Of a stretch of 38,809 nt of DNA, positions 15,455 to 24,414 are shown piece by piece. The notes under the pieces are model-generated. The model was not told where the DNA came from and did no database searches. It was given only the letters and a program-made list of their open reading frames with translations. Position 1 is the stretch's first letter, and each line of letters opens with the position of its first letter. Made by a program: the position numbers and the translations under genes. The stretch is from an uncultured bacterium. Its GTDB lineage: Bacteria > Desulfobacterota > BSN033 > UBA1163. The stretch lies in the NCBI GenBank assembly GCA_938002255.1, contig CALLAL010000033.1, positions 1 through 38,809 on the forward strand. Direction: 5' to 3'.

Positions 15455-16597
15455 TTAAAAAATGGGGTGTCCCTTTCTCCACACATTCTTAATGATCGGC
15501 AAGGGCGGGTCCCATTTGACACGGATCAGATCTGCCCTTTTTCCAACTTCTAAACTTCCTCGATCGTGAAGGTCGGCTATTTGAGACGGGTGGAGGGAAA
15601 CCGTAGCCATGGCGTCAGGTAAAGGAAAATCCAGTTCCTGATGGAGGAGAAAAGCTCCATAAAGGAGGCTTGATGGAATGTAATCGGATGAAAGAATATC
15701 CAATAGCCCCCGTTTCCCAAGTTCCCTCGCTGAAACATTTCCTGAATGGGAACTTCCAAGGATGAGGTTAGGAGCTCCTAAGAGGATGTGAAGCCCAAAA
15801 ACGCGGGCTGTTTTCGCAGCTTCAAGCGTGGTGGGAAACTCGCATAGAACGATGCCTTCTGAAGCCGCTTCTGCCACATGATCCGATGTCGTATCATCAT
15901 GGCTTGCAATGGGCAATCGGCGTTCTTTGCAACGTTCCAAAATCTCTCTCCTATGTCGTAAAGCAAATTCTCTTTGATAAGCCTGCCGGGTTAGGATGAG
16001 TTTATTCATCTCTACATCGCTTAACCCATATTTCCCTTGATAATAATGAGCCATCTTTTTTAGACTGGTAAATTGACGCTGACCCGGTGTATGATCCATT
16101 AAGGAAACCAATTTGACCAAGGGGTTCTGAACCAATCCCTCAAAAATTTCCAAGGTATGGGGATAACCCACTTCGCATCGCAGATGCACCAGATGTTCCG
16201 CTCTGAGAAGACCCTTTCCCTGGACGATCTCAACTGCCTTGATCATATCTTGAAGATCTCTCAGCCTGGAACTTTCCTCCACGAGGTCTCCGATAGCCAG
16301 AGCATCCAAGACGGTGGTGATGCCTGCTGAGACAATGGCGGCATCATGCGAGAGAATGGCTGCCAACGAGGGCCATCGGACTCCCGGTCGGGGGGCAACA
16401 TGATTTTCAAGGTGATCGGTATGGAGTTCAACGAGGCCAGGGAGAAGATAATCTCCTTCGAGATCGATCCTCTCTGCCAGATGGCTACCCGTCGTATCGA
16501 TCCCGGTGATGAGACCCTCTTGGACATGAAGCGTTCCTGAAATGACCTCTTTGGGGGTGACGATTTTAGCGTTGGTAAGAATGAGTTCTTTTGTCAT
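15455..16597 (-). CDS. phnM: PhnM, ribosyl-methylphosphonate triphosphate diphosphatase
   Basis: A 380-residue amidohydrolase, close to the E. coli length. It removes pyrophosphate from alpha-D-ribose 1-methylphosphonate 5-triphosphate, giving the PhnJ substrate. The metal site HTDHLENH (59-66) is present, with later ligand motifs SHDDTTSDHV and SSDYIPSSLL, all typical of PhnM. The start overlaps the phnL stop (ATGA), so translation is coupled. Cytoplasmic; works after the PhnGHIL-dependent ribosyl transfer. Confidence 0.95.
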   Translation of the reverse strand: MTKELILTNAKIVTPKEVISGTLHVQEGLITGIDTTGSHLAERIDLEGDYLLPGLVELHTDHLENHVAPRPGVRWPSLAAILSHDAAIVSAGITTVLDALAIGDLVEESSRLRDLQDMIKAVEIVQGKGLLRAEHLVHLRCEVGYPHTLEIFEGLVQNPLVKLVSLMDHTPGQRQFTSLKKMAHYYQGKYGLSDVEMNKLILTRQAYQREFALRHRREILERCKERRLPIASHDDTTSDHVAEAASEGIVLCEFPTTLEAAKTARVFGLHILLGAPNLILGSSHSGNVSARELGKRGLLDILSSDYIPSSLLYGAFLLHQELDFPLPDAMATVSLHPSQIADLHDRGSLEVGKRADLIRVKWDPPLPIIKNVWRKGHPIF

Positions 16598-17289
16598 TCC
16601 GTCCCCTCCGTTGAGACATCGAATTCTCGGGTAGCCAATGTCTCCCGGACTTCCCGATCGTGAAAGACGCCAACAATGGCTGTTCCCCTTGCAACCGCCT
16701 CTCGAATTAATTGGATCACCACGGCCCGATTCTTTTCGTCGAGGGAGGCCGTCGGTTCATCGAGGAGAAGAATCGAGTAGGGATAGATAAGTGACCTTGC
16801 GAGGTTGATCCGTTGCTGTTCCCCCCCTGAAAAGGTAGTCGGAGATACCTCCCAGAGGGATTCAGGGATGTTCAACCTTCTTAAAAGGTCCTGCGCCTGA
16901 AGACGGCTCTCGTCAGGAGAAAGCCCGAGGCGCTGAAGAGGCTCCGCGACGATATCAAGGGCGGGAACTCTTGGAATGACCCGAAGAAATTGACTCACAT
17001 ACCCTATGGTATATCGGCGAACGTCTAAGATGTGGTAAGGGTCTGCCTCAACGGTGTTGATCCATTGACCGCGATGGAAAACGAGGACCCTTCCTGAATC
17101 CGGTTTATAATTGGCGTAGAGAACTCTCAGAAACGTACTCTTACCTATGCCAGATGGTCCTGTAAGAGCCACACATTCCCCGGCCCCTAAGGTCAGATAT
17201 ACTCGCTTTAGGACATTCAATTTTTTCCCACCCTGTAGGTAGAGGATAAAGGTTTTTTGAATGTCTTCTGCTTGTAATCTCGTTTCCAT
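16594..17289 (-). CDS. phnL: PhnL, ABC-type protein of the C-P lyase complex
   Basis: A 231-residue ATP-binding cassette protein with Walker A GPSGIGKS (44-51), signature FSGGEQQRINLARSL, and Walker B ILLLDEPTASLDE. PhnL is not a transporter ATPase: with PhnG, PhnH and PhnI it is needed to join phosphonate to the ribose of ATP with loss of adenine. It lies 22 bp after phnK and overlaps phnM by 4 bp. Confidence 0.94.
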   Translation of the reverse strand: METRLQAEDIQKTFILYLQGGKKLNVLKRVYLTLGAGECVALTGPSGIGKSTFLRVLYANYKPDSGRVLVFHRGQWINTVEADPYHILDVRRYTIGYVSQFLRVIPRVPALDIVAEPLQRLGLSPDESRLQAQDLLRRLNIPESLWEVSPTTFSGGEQQRINLARSLIYPYSILLLDEPTASLDEKNRAVVIQLIREAVARGTAIVGVFHDREVRETLATREFDVSTEGTE

Positions 17290-17311
17290 CGCCGAATTCT
17301 CTTTTTCCTCT

Positions 17312-18094
17312 TCAGACCTGGATCACCGAAGAGACGAGAAGTTGAGTATAAGGATGATGGGGATCATCCAACAACTGGTCGGTCAGACCGGATTCGACAA
17401 TCTCCCCATGTCGCATCACCAGAAGTCGATGCGTGAGTAAACGAACCACTGCAAGATCGTGAGTGACGACGATTAAAGACAGGTTGAACTCCGCCACCAG
17501 AGCCCTCAAGAGATCCAGAAGACGGGCTTGTACAGATACATCCAGTCCTCCCGTGGGTTCATCCATCAATACGAGGCGGGGTTGGGTCACAAGGTTTCGG
17601 GCAATTTGAAGTCGCTGGAGCATTCCTCCTGAGAAGGTTTCTGGCAGGTCATTGGCTCGATCCGTATCGATCTCCACCCGCTCGAGCCACTTTTGAACCT
17701 CCTTACGAATCCTTCCATAATGGCGCACTCCCAATGCCATCAATCGTTCTCCTATGTTGGCCCCTGCGCTAACCCGCATGCGAAGACCTTCCCTTGGATT
17801 CTGCCTGACCATCCCCCACTCCGTCCGCATCAGATAACGTATTTGAGATTCAGAGAGTTGTCCGAGGTCAACCAATCCTTGCTGTTCCGACCAGTAAAGG
17901 ATGATCCCTCGCGTTGGCTCCAGATGATAGGAAAGCGTATTGAGAAGAGTGGTTTTCCCGGATCCTGACTCACCAACTATTCCCAAAACCTCCCCTGGCC
18001 AAAGCTCAAAGGAGATGTCCCGACAACCCACCCGGTCTCCAAAATATTTTGTCATCCCCATCACCTTCAGAAGAGGCTCCTTAGAGAAAATCAT
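17312..18094 (-). CDS. phnK: PhnK, ABC-type subunit of the C-P lyase core complex
   Basis: A 260-residue ATPase related to oligopeptide-transporter ATPases. It has Walker A GESGSGKT (41-48), signature FSGGMLQRLQIARNL and Walker B LVLMDEPTGGLDV. In E. coli PhnK docks on the PhnJ subunits of the PhnGHIJ core and its ATPase drives turnover. The start overlaps the phnJ stop (ATGA). The PhnK/PhnL assignment follows order and sequence type. Confidence 0.94.
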   Translation of the reverse strand: MIFSKEPLLKVMGMTKYFGDRVGCRDISFELWPGEVLGIVGESGSGKTTLLNTLSYHLEPTRGIILYWSEQQGLVDLGQLSESQIRYLMRTEWGMVRQNPREGLRMRVSAGANIGERLMALGVRHYGRIRKEVQKWLERVEIDTDRANDLPETFSGGMLQRLQIARNLVTQPRLVLMDEPTGGLDVSVQARLLDLLRALVAEFNLSLIVVTHDLAVVRLLTHRLLVMRHGEIVESGLTDQLLDDPHHPYTQLLVSSVIQV

Positions 18095-19044
18095 GTTGTT
18101 TCATCCCCTTTTTTCCTTCTGACTGCTTTCATGGCGACTACTTCGGATGGAGAAGCGTTCTTCCCCTTCTCTCTGCGTTGTTGACAATAATCGGTGTCTG
18201 AGCAGACAAAGAGTCGTCCACCCTGGTCGTCTTTGATGATCTCATCCAGATAACTCTCCCTGGATCCACAGAGGGCGCATTGCTGATCCCATTTCTCGAT
18301 TTCAAACGGATAATCCTCAAAATCGAGGCTTTTCACCGTCGTATAAGGTGGAATGGCATAGATCCGTTTCTCCCGTCCTGCGCCAAACAGTTGTAAGGCT
18401 GGCATTCGATCCATTTTGGGATTGTCAAATCGAGGGATCGGAGATGGACTAGCAATATAACGGTGGTGCACCAGAACAGGATACATAAAAGCCGTGGCAA
18501 TCCGGCCATGCGTCGAAATGTCTTCATAAAGTTTGACATACATCAATCCATAATCGGCCAGGGCATGCATTTTTCGTGTTTCTGGTTCCCTGGGTTCAAG
18601 AAACCTCAAGGGTTCAGGGATAGGCACCTGATAGATGATCACCTGCCCTTCCTTTAAAGGAGTCTCAGGAATCCGGTGTCGAGTCTGAATCAACGTAGCC
18701 TTCTCCGTCCTCTCCGTGATCTGGACCCCTGTTGTTTTGACAAATAATTTTTTAATGCTAATGGCGTTGGTCGTATCGTCAGCCCCCTGATCAATTACCT
18801 TCAAAATATCATCAGGGCCGATGAGAGCGGCTGTAATCTGGATTCCTCCTGTGCCCCAACCAAGAGGTAGCGGCATCTCCCGGCTTCCGAAGGGAATCTG
18901 GTGTCCAGGGATGGCAATGGCTTTCAGGAGCGTTCTTCGGATCATTCGCTTGGTTCCCTCGTCCAGGTAAGCGAAATTATATCCCTCCTGGAGAGGAACG
19001 CTCTTCGATTTCATTTTCGGTTGGAGCTTTAGCGGACCTCTCAT
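18091..19044 (-). CDS. phnJ: PhnJ, radical SAM carbon-phosphorus lyase
   Basis: The catalytic subunit, 317 residues, breaks the C-P bond of ribosyl alkylphosphonate by S-adenosylmethionine radical chemistry, giving 5-phosphoribosyl 1,2-cyclic phosphate and an alkane. The unusual cysteine set is complete: Cys256, Cys259, Cys281 and Cys287 (CALC, then FVCSDTDYC), with the same spacing as E. coli Cys241, 244, 266 and 272. Gly47 in AIPGHQIPFG corresponds to the radical-bearing Gly32. The N terminus is about 15 residues longer than in E. coli; ATG 19044 overlaps the phnI stop. All residues needed for activity appear intact. Confidence 0.97.
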   Translation of the reverse strand: MRGPLKLQPKMKSKSVPLQEGYNFAYLDEGTKRMIRRTLLKAIAIPGHQIPFGSREMPLPLGWGTGGIQITAALIGPDDILKVIDQGADDTTNAISIKKLFVKTTGVQITERTEKATLIQTRHRIPETPLKEGQVIIYQVPIPEPLRFLEPREPETRKMHALADYGLMYVKLYEDISTHGRIATAFMYPVLVHHRYIASPSPIPRFDNPKMDRMPALQLFGAGREKRIYAIPPYTTVKSLDFEDYPFEIEKWDQQCALCGSRESYLDEIIKDDQGGRLFVCSDTDYCQQRREKGKNASPSEVVAMKAVRRKKGDETT

Positions 19045-20144
19045 GGCTGTTCCCCTTCACCCTTTGGATCACGATATTCTTTTCTCAGATTTCGAAGGAG
19101 GGTCAATTCAGCCTGGAAGTCAACATAATGAGGGAGCTTTAAATGTTCAACAAATCCGGAGGCTTGAATATTATCGCTATGCATGAGAACGAACTCCTCA
19201 TCCTGAGCCGGACCCTCTTGGGCCTCTCCGAACTCTCGTGTTCGTAACGCTCGATCTAACAGGGAAATCGCGATGGCTTTTCGTTCACAGTGTCCAAATG
19301 TCAGTCCATATCCCCGGGTAAAACAGGGAGGATGAGTGGAAGAACCTTTGAATTGATTGATCATCTCACATTCCGTAACGGTGATTTTCCCTATCTCGAT
19401 GGGGAATCCTAATTCAGGTGGAACGAACTCGACCGAGACTTCCCCCACTCGAATCTCTCCGATAAAGGGGTGATTATACCCGAACCCTCGTTGGGTAGAA
19501 TAAGCCAAAGAGAGCAAAAACCCCTCGTCTCCTCGAGCCAGGTTTTGAAGTCGTAGATCTCGCGTGGCAGGAATCTGGAGTGGCTGGAGGGTGAGGTCCT
19601 GAACCGTTTCAGATTCTCCGGAATGTCCACTTTCAACCAGTCCCTCCTGATGTAAGAACTCGAGTACCCTTGCAAAAGGCTCTCCCTGGGTGGAAAATTC
19701 ACATTTCAACACTTTTTGATCCTCACCCTTTTCAGATGGGATGAGGAGAGAGAAGTCGAGCAACCGGTGGGTGTAATCATAAGTCGGGCCAAGGATCTGC
19801 CCTCCTGGAATATCTTTGTAGGCAGAAGAGATTCTCCTCAGGAGGGTCATCCGGGTCGTATCAATAGGAAGAGTGACTCCAAAACGAGTAAGGGTAGTTC
19901 GATAAGCCCGAAGCAAGAAGATGGCCTCGATGAGGTCACCAGAAGACTGTTTGATTGCCAGAGCAGCCAGTTCCGGGTCATAAAGTGATCCTTCAGCCAT
20001 CACACGATCGACGGCGAGGGAGAGTTGTTGCCGAATCTGTTCAACGGTCAACTCCGGAATTGAGAGGTCCCCACGACGCACTTCAGCCAAGAATTCATGG
20101 GCCTTTGAGATAGCTTTCTCCCCTCCTTTAGCCGATACGTACAT
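19041..20144 (-). CDS. phnI: PhnI, core subunit of carbon-phosphorus lyase
   Basis: A 367-residue protein slightly longer than E. coli PhnI. Conserved stretches include GFGYNHPFIGEIRVG and FGHCERKAIAISLLDRAL. PhnI has nucleosidase activity and, with PhnG, PhnH and PhnL, transfers phosphonate to the ribose of ATP; it contacts PhnJ in the core complex. It starts 3 bp after phnH and overlaps phnJ by 4 bp. Confidence 0.96.
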   Translation of the reverse strand: MYVSAKGGEKAISKAHEFLAEVRRGDLSIPELTVEQIRQQLSLAVDRVMAEGSLYDPELAALAIKQSSGDLIEAIFLLRAYRTTLTRFGVTLPIDTTRMTLLRRISSAYKDIPGGQILGPTYDYTHRLLDFSLLIPSEKGEDQKVLKCEFSTQGEPFARVLEFLHQEGLVESGHSGESETVQDLTLQPLQIPATRDLRLQNLARGDEGFLLSLAYSTQRGFGYNHPFIGEIRVGEVSVEFVPPELGFPIEIGKITVTECEMINQFKGSSTHPPCFTRGYGLTFGHCERKAIAISLLDRALRTREFGEAQEGPAQDEEFVLMHSDNIQASGFVEHLKLPHYVDFQAELTLLRNLRKEYRDPKGEGEQP

Positions 20145-20147
20145 AAG

Positions 20148-20747
20148 CTACTCCCTCACCTCAACCGTTCTGGGCAAACCCACAAGCGCCGAAGGGGAAA
20201 TAAAAAAGATATCGATCCCGAGTGGATAAAGGCGCTGGTTTCTTTTCCAGGCTTTCCAGAACGTCTCTGGCACTCCTTCAATTTCGAGACGCTCTTCCGT
20301 TTTAATCCCCGGACCTTTGAGGAATCTCCCAGCCCCTGATCGAAAACCCATGACCTGAATCAATAACGTGGCAGATCGCTCGGGAAATTCCTCTTCTCCT
20401 ATTGGAAATTGGTCTATGAGGCATTCTTGAAAGCCTTGGGTGAGAAGCCCGAAGTTTGCACGAGAAGGCGAATCAACCCATGAGCATCCACAGTGAAACC
20501 GGAGCCATTCCCTTACCTCACACACTTCGCTTCGATCCATCCACAAAGGGGTCTCAGGATCGAGCAAGGTTAAGCAGATGGCTGCTGTCGTGGAATAGAG
20601 GGGGGGAGGGGCCTGGATGCTGGTCTCAAAAGAGATCACCCTCCCGGGATGAGACATCGCTTGTAAAACGTGTCTGAAGGTGCTTTGACTATCAATAACA
20701 GGATCGGAAAACCCTGGCAACAGATTGGAGGATGTCAACATTTCCAT
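20148..20747 (-). CDS. phnH: PhnH, subunit of carbon-phosphorus lyase
   Basis: A 199-residue subunit of the PhnGHIJ complex. Typical PhnH features: the start LLPGFSDPVIDSQSTFR, then MSHPGRV, and AAICLTLLDPETPLW. PhnH dimers sit at the ends of the core complex and are needed for ribosyl-phosphonate formation. Its ATG overlaps the phnG stop by one base (TGATG). Confidence 0.95.
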   Translation of the reverse strand: MEMLTSSNLLPGFSDPVIDSQSTFRHVLQAMSHPGRVISFETSIQAPPPLYSTTAAICLTLLDPETPLWMDRSEVCEVREWLRFHCGCSWVDSPSRANFGLLTQGFQECLIDQFPIGEEEFPERSATLLIQVMGFRSGAGRFLKGPGIKTEERLEIEGVPETFWKAWKRNQRLYPLGIDIFFISPSALVGLPRTVEVRE

Positions 20748-21196
20748 CAGGTTTCATCTCCTCTGACCATCGTAAAAAATTCGACTCGTGTGTCTTCAAC
20801 CTTTTGCGCCATCAAAGTTTTTCTCTTTCGGAGGGTAAGCTCAAGAGGACGGATAATCAAATCCATTAAGGAGGCGTGTTGGTATGGGTCTTGTAATAAG
20901 GCGTCCAGCAAAGCCGCCAATTCGGCATGACGTTGATTACGCCCCATAATATATGCCGTACCACGAAAACCGTTTTTGACCTGAACCGTACATCGGGTGA
21001 TGGTCATCTCTCCTAAATGAAAGAGGCTCCCTGTGCCTTCTGCCCTTGCCCGGACCATAATCAAACCCGTTTCGGGAGGCCGAAGGTAATAGTATTCGGG
21101 TTTTTCCTTTAATCGCTGCCAAACCTCTTCAAGATCCTTCACCTCTACTTTAGAGAGAACAGCTATCCAGGACTGTCGAATCGTTTGGTCGATCAT
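20747..21196 (-). CDS. phnG: PhnG, subunit of carbon-phosphorus lyase
   Basis: A 149-residue protein, the same length as E. coli PhnG. ATG 21196 is chosen because the residues after it (RQSWIAVLSK) match the family N terminus (RQHWMSVLA); a longer frame to 21304 only reads the acyltransferase gene out of frame. The family ending FFTMVRGD is present. It overlaps the hexapeptide acyltransferase gene by 47 bp, the largest overlap in the operon. Confidence 0.94.
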   Translation of the reverse strand: MIDQTIRQSWIAVLSKVEVKDLEEVWQRLKEKPEYYYLRPPETGLIMVRARAEGTGSLFHLGEMTITRCTVQVKNGFRGTAYIMGRNQRHAELAALLDALLQDPYQHASLMDLIIRPLELTLRKRKTLMAQKVEDTRVEFFTMVRGDET

Positions 21197-21884
21197 GACA
21201 CTCGCTCTCCAGTTCATCCACCATAGAGGAGGGTGCGTATTTTTTACAAAAAGAAGCTGCATCCAGTTCTCGAAAGTCGTTGAGCGCTTTGAGTAACGCA
21301 TCATGAGTCCAATGCCACCATTGTATTTTCATCAAAGACGCCTCTACCTCTTCGCTCACTCGCCTTCGGATCAACCGGGCGGGATTTCCGGCAACAATGG
21401 TATAGGGGGCGACCGCCTTCGTAACCACAGATCCAGCCCCAATGACAGCACCTGTCCCCACCTGGATCCCGGGAAGAACGGTCACTCCATGGCCAATCCA
21501 GACATCATGGCCAATCACCACCTTGTTATCCCTGCGCCATTGAAAGATCGTTTCATCCTCTTCCCCCAAATCATAGAGCTGGCTTCGATAGGTGAAATGA
21601 TGGGACGTCGCCCTCCAGGTTGGATGGTTAGGAGGATTGATTCGGGTCTGGCTTGCAATGGAACAGAACTTCCCGATCTCTGCATAGATGATTTGACAAT
21701 CCTCCATGACGTAGCTGTAATCTCCAAGGAGGGTCTCTTCGATTCGACTTCGCGCACCAATCTGGGTCCACTTCCCCAATGGGGAGTTAAGAACGGAAGC
21801 ACTGGAGTCAATGAGAGGCTCACCTTTTGGTCGTGCTGAACCCATGCCGTTTTTTCGGAAAAGTGAACACGCTGTTTTCTTCAT
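21150..21884 (-). CDS. Left-handed beta-helix acyltransferase of phosphonate clusters
   Basis: A 244-residue protein with hexapeptide repeats (for example VVIGHDVWIGHGVTVLPGIQVG, interrupted as needed) forming a left-handed beta helix (about 30-185), then a Trp/His-rich C-terminal extension. It belongs to the chloramphenicol/xenobiotic acetyltransferase-like group often found inside phn operons. A likely role is acetylation of an amino-containing phosphonate or intermediate, parallel to PhnO, but no substrate is established. The ATG overlaps the phnE2 stop (ATGA) and has AGGAGG upstream. Confidence 0.85.
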   Translation of the reverse strand: MKKTACSLFRKNGMGSARPKGEPLIDSSASVLNSPLGKWTQIGARSRIEETLLGDYSYVMEDCQIIYAEIGKFCSIASQTRINPPNHPTWRATSHHFTYRSQLYDLGEEDETIFQWRRDNKVVIGHDVWIGHGVTVLPGIQVGTGAVIGAGSVVTKAVAPYTIVAGNPARLIRRRVSEEVEASLMKIQWWHWTHDALLKALNDFRELDAASFCKKYAPSSMVDELESECHDRPNDSTVLDSCSL

Positions 21885-22732
21885 AGAAGAACCTCCTGAC
21901 CAATGACTTTCCTTCTGAAAAAATCTGAAATCCGCTCCGCTGTCCAGATGACCACGAGGGTCACAACCGTGATCGCCAGGGCATCGGCATATCGAAACAG
22001 GCTCATCGCCATTTGAAGATCCACCCCGATCCCCCCTCCTCCCACGACACCTAAAAACAGGGCCACTCTCAGGTTAATGTCAAAACGAAAAAGGGTATTC
22101 GCGATGAGGGATGGAGTGACCTGTGGAAGGACAGCGTAACGGATGATCTGCGGTTTGGTAGCCCCTGCAGATTCCAGAGACTCCAGAGGTTTTGGATCGA
22201 TGGTCTCTATCGCTTCGGCAAACAGCTTCCCGAGCATCCCGATTGTACCCAGGGCAATCACAATCGTTCCTGCAAAAGGCCCTAGGCCAATCACCACCAC
22301 AAGCAAAAGGATATAAATGAGAGGAGGGATGGAACGCTCTGCAGTCAAACACCGTTTAGCGATTTCCCTGACAATCTTTGATGGTGAAAGGTTGCTGGCA
22401 GCCAGGAGAGCAAAAAAGAAAGCCCCCAAAGCTCCCCAAAAAGTCCCCACGAATGCCATCGCAAGAGTTTCAAGGATAGACCATAAAATTTTCCCCCTCC
22501 AGAAAACTTCCCAGTTAGGAGGAAACATCTCACTCACCAAATTAAAAAAGTGTGGAATGCCTTCTAAAAAAAGTCTCGGACTAATGTTCAGGTTGACCAG
22601 ACTCCAGATGAAAAGAAGCGTGAGACCAATTTTGGGGACGAGGGAATGAAGGGGCCACCGCTTATATCCCACCTCAGAAGAAATGAGCTCTCCAGAACCT
22701 TTTCGGAAAATCTCACGCAAAGGATATTTCAT
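21881..22732 (-). CDS. phnE2: Phosphonate ABC transporter permease PhnE (second copy)
   Basis: A 283-residue inner-membrane permease with about six hydrophobic segments and the EAA-type loop (LFAEAIETIDPKPLESLESAGATKPQ region, about 165-190) that contacts the ATPase PhnC. It is a paralogue of the permease encoded just before it; the two probably form a heterodimer, as in PhnCDE1E2 systems. It starts 17 bp after phnE1 and is coupled to the acyltransferase gene. Confidence 0.93.
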   Translation of the reverse strand: MKYPLREIFRKGSGELISSEVGYKRWPLHSLVPKIGLTLLFIWSLVNLNISPRLFLEGIPHFFNLVSEMFPPNWEVFWRGKILWSILETLAMAFVGTFWGALGAFFFALLAASNLSPSKIVREIAKRCLTAERSIPPLIYILLLVVVIGLGPFAGTIVIALGTIGMLGKLFAEAIETIDPKPLESLESAGATKPQIIRYAVLPQVTPSLIANTLFRFDINLRVALFLGVVGGGGIGVDLQMAMSLFRYADALAITVVTLVVIWTAERISDFFRRKVIGQEVLL

Positions 22733-22749
22733 TTGTTTCTCTACCTTCC

Positions 22750-23529
22750 CTACCGCAACAGCTCCTGTCCTATCATCACTTTCCTTAACACCTCAGCACT
22801 CTTTTCACAGAAGGTCACCAGGAGTAAGATGATCAAAATGGCTGCCATCGCCTCCTGGTATTTCATCAATCGAATCGATGTGACCAGATTGAATCCAATC
22901 CCCCCCGCTCCAACCACACCCAGTAAGATTGACATTCTGATATTGACTTCAAAACGATAGAGGGTGTTCGCAATGATGGAGGGGAAGACTTGCGGAAGGA
23001 CAGCAAAATGGATGATTTGAGCTTTGCTTGCGCCGATTGCCTCTAAGGATTCGACCGGTTTGGGATCCACCTCTTCGATGGCATCGGCAAACAGTTTTCC
23101 CAACATTCCAACACTGCTAACGGCCAGAGCCATGACCCCCGGAAAGGCCCCGAGCCCCACGATAGCGACAAAGAACAGCATCACGATGAGATCAGGCAAT
23201 GCCCTTTCCGCTGAGAGCAAAACTCGGGTGAAATCCCGTAAAAACCGCATTGAATGCATGTTACGGGAGGCAAGAATGCCGATGATGAAAGAGAGACCCG
23301 CTCCTAAAACCGTCCCAACGAACGCAATCTGCAAGGTTTCCAATGCAGGGCTAAGCAAATCAGTGATTTTCCCCCAGGCTGGAGGAAGCATATGGCCAAT
23401 CAGTTCCAACCCGCGAGGAATCCCCTTTACAAGGAGAATAGGATCAACCCGGCAGACGATCATCCCTCCTGAAACCAGCAAGGCCAAAACCCCGGCTGAC
23501 AAAAGATACTTCGAATATCGTTTGACCAT
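22750..23529 (-). CDS. phnE1: Phosphonate ABC transporter permease PhnE (first copy)
   Basis: A 259-residue permease with about six membrane segments and the EAA-type loop (FADAIEEVDPKPVESLEAIG). It pairs with the following permease, PhnC and PhnD to import phosphonates or phosphate esters. It begins 25 bp after phnC in the same operon. Confidence 0.93.
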   Translation of the reverse strand: MVKRYSKYLLSAGVLALLVSGGMIVCRVDPILLVKGIPRGLELIGHMLPPAWGKITDLLSPALETLQIAFVGTVLGAGLSFIIGILASRNMHSMRFLRDFTRVLLSAERALPDLIVMLFFVAIVGLGAFPGVMALAVSSVGMLGKLFADAIEEVDPKPVESLEAIGASKAQIIHFAVLPQVFPSIIANTLYRFEVNIRMSILLGVVGAGGIGFNLVTSIRLMKYQEAMAAILIILLLVTFCEKSAEVLRKVMIGQELLR

Positions 23530-23554
23530 AGGCCTTTTATATCCTCAGTGAAGG

Positions 23555-24322
23555 TTAATTGGATAGTTGACCACACGGGTTTCCATTCGTCCCATAAATT
23601 AAGTCGAGCATGGAGTCCGGGATATCTGGACCTCCATCATAGACCACGAGACCATCCCGAATCCCGATGATTCGAGTGCAGTATTTCGTAACCAGTTTGG
23701 GAGCGTGAAAGACGCCGATGATTGCCATCTGGTTCGTAAGAGGTTTCAGAAGGTCTAAGATCATTTCGGTATTTTTGGGATCAAGGTTTGAAACAGGCTC
23801 GTCCGCAAGCAAGAGACGTGGGTTTTGAAAGATGGCTCGGGCAATCGCCGCCCGTTGCATCTCACCCCCGCTCAGCGTCTCTGCTCGGCGTCCCGCAAGA
23901 GACCGAATGCCCACCTGATCCAGGGCTTTCAGTGCCTGTTCGACTTCTTGATCGGTAAACCCATACAGGAGGCTCCTCAAGGTACTCATTCGTCCCAATC
24001 CGCCGGTCAACACATTCTCAAGAACCGTAAGCCTCTTGACCAGGATCGAACCCTGAAAGATCATACCAATCTTTCGGCGGATGGCTCTCAGCTCCCTCCC
24101 ATTTTTCCCGTTGATTTTCTCTGGATTTCCGTCTCCATTCATGATCACTTCCCCATGGTCAGGCCGGGTTAACCCGTTAATGCATCTTAATAAAACTGTC
24201 TTCCCCACACCGCTCTCACCCAGAATCCCGATGAACTCACCCTTCTGGACTTCGAAGCTAATACTTTTTAATAAGGGTCTCCCATCCGGAAGCTTCTTGG
24301 CAATATTCCTTAAACTAAGCAT
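23555..24322 (-). CDS. phnC: Phosphonate ABC transporter ATPase PhnC
   Basis: A 255-residue import ATPase: Walker A GESGVGKT (35-42), signature LSGGEMQRAAIARAI, Walker B LLLADEPVSNLDP. It powers the PhnE permeases. AGGAG lies just before the ATG. A strong hairpin in the 92-bp gap between phnD and phnC may lower its expression relative to the binding protein. Confidence 0.94.
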   Translation of the reverse strand: MLSLRNIAKKLPDGRPLLKSISFEVQKGEFIGILGESGVGKTVLLRCINGLTRPDHGEVIMNGDGNPEKINGKNGRELRAIRRKIGMIFQGSILVKRLTVLENVLTGGLGRMSTLRSLLYGFTDQEVEQALKALDQVGIRSLAGRRAETLSGGEMQRAAIARAIFQNPRLLLADEPVSNLDPKNTEMILDLLKPLTNQMAIIGVFHAPKLVTKYCTRIIGIRDGLVVYDGGPDIPDSMLDLIYGTNGNPCGQLSN

Positions 24323-24344
24323 GTTTTTCTCCTTTCCTTATCCT

Positions 24345-24385
24345 TTCCCCAATCTCCCTGATCGCGGGTAGGAAGGATTGGGGAA
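24345..24385 (-). other. Intercistronic stem-loop between phnD and phnC
   Basis: A perfect 10-bp inverted repeat (TTCCCCAATC 24345-24354, GATTGGGGAA 24376-24385) encloses a 21-nt loop with an extra CCC/GGG pairing. On the minus strand no T run follows, so it is more likely an mRNA-stabilising or processing structure than a terminator. It would let the binding protein be made in excess over the ATPase. A smaller ATTCC/GGAAT repeat (24401-24415) touches the phnD stop. Confidence 0.6.
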
Positions 24386-24414
24386 GATGACAGGGTAAAC
24401 ATTCCAGAATGGAA

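Noticed and set aside
21197-21304. Longer PhnG start at 21304
   Set aside because: The extra residues are just another frame of the acyltransferase gene; the family N terminus begins at ATG 21196.
22732-22750. PhnE2 as a broken duplicate of PhnE1
   Set aside because: Both frames are full length with intact EAA loops; paired permeases are normal for PhnCDE1E2 systems.
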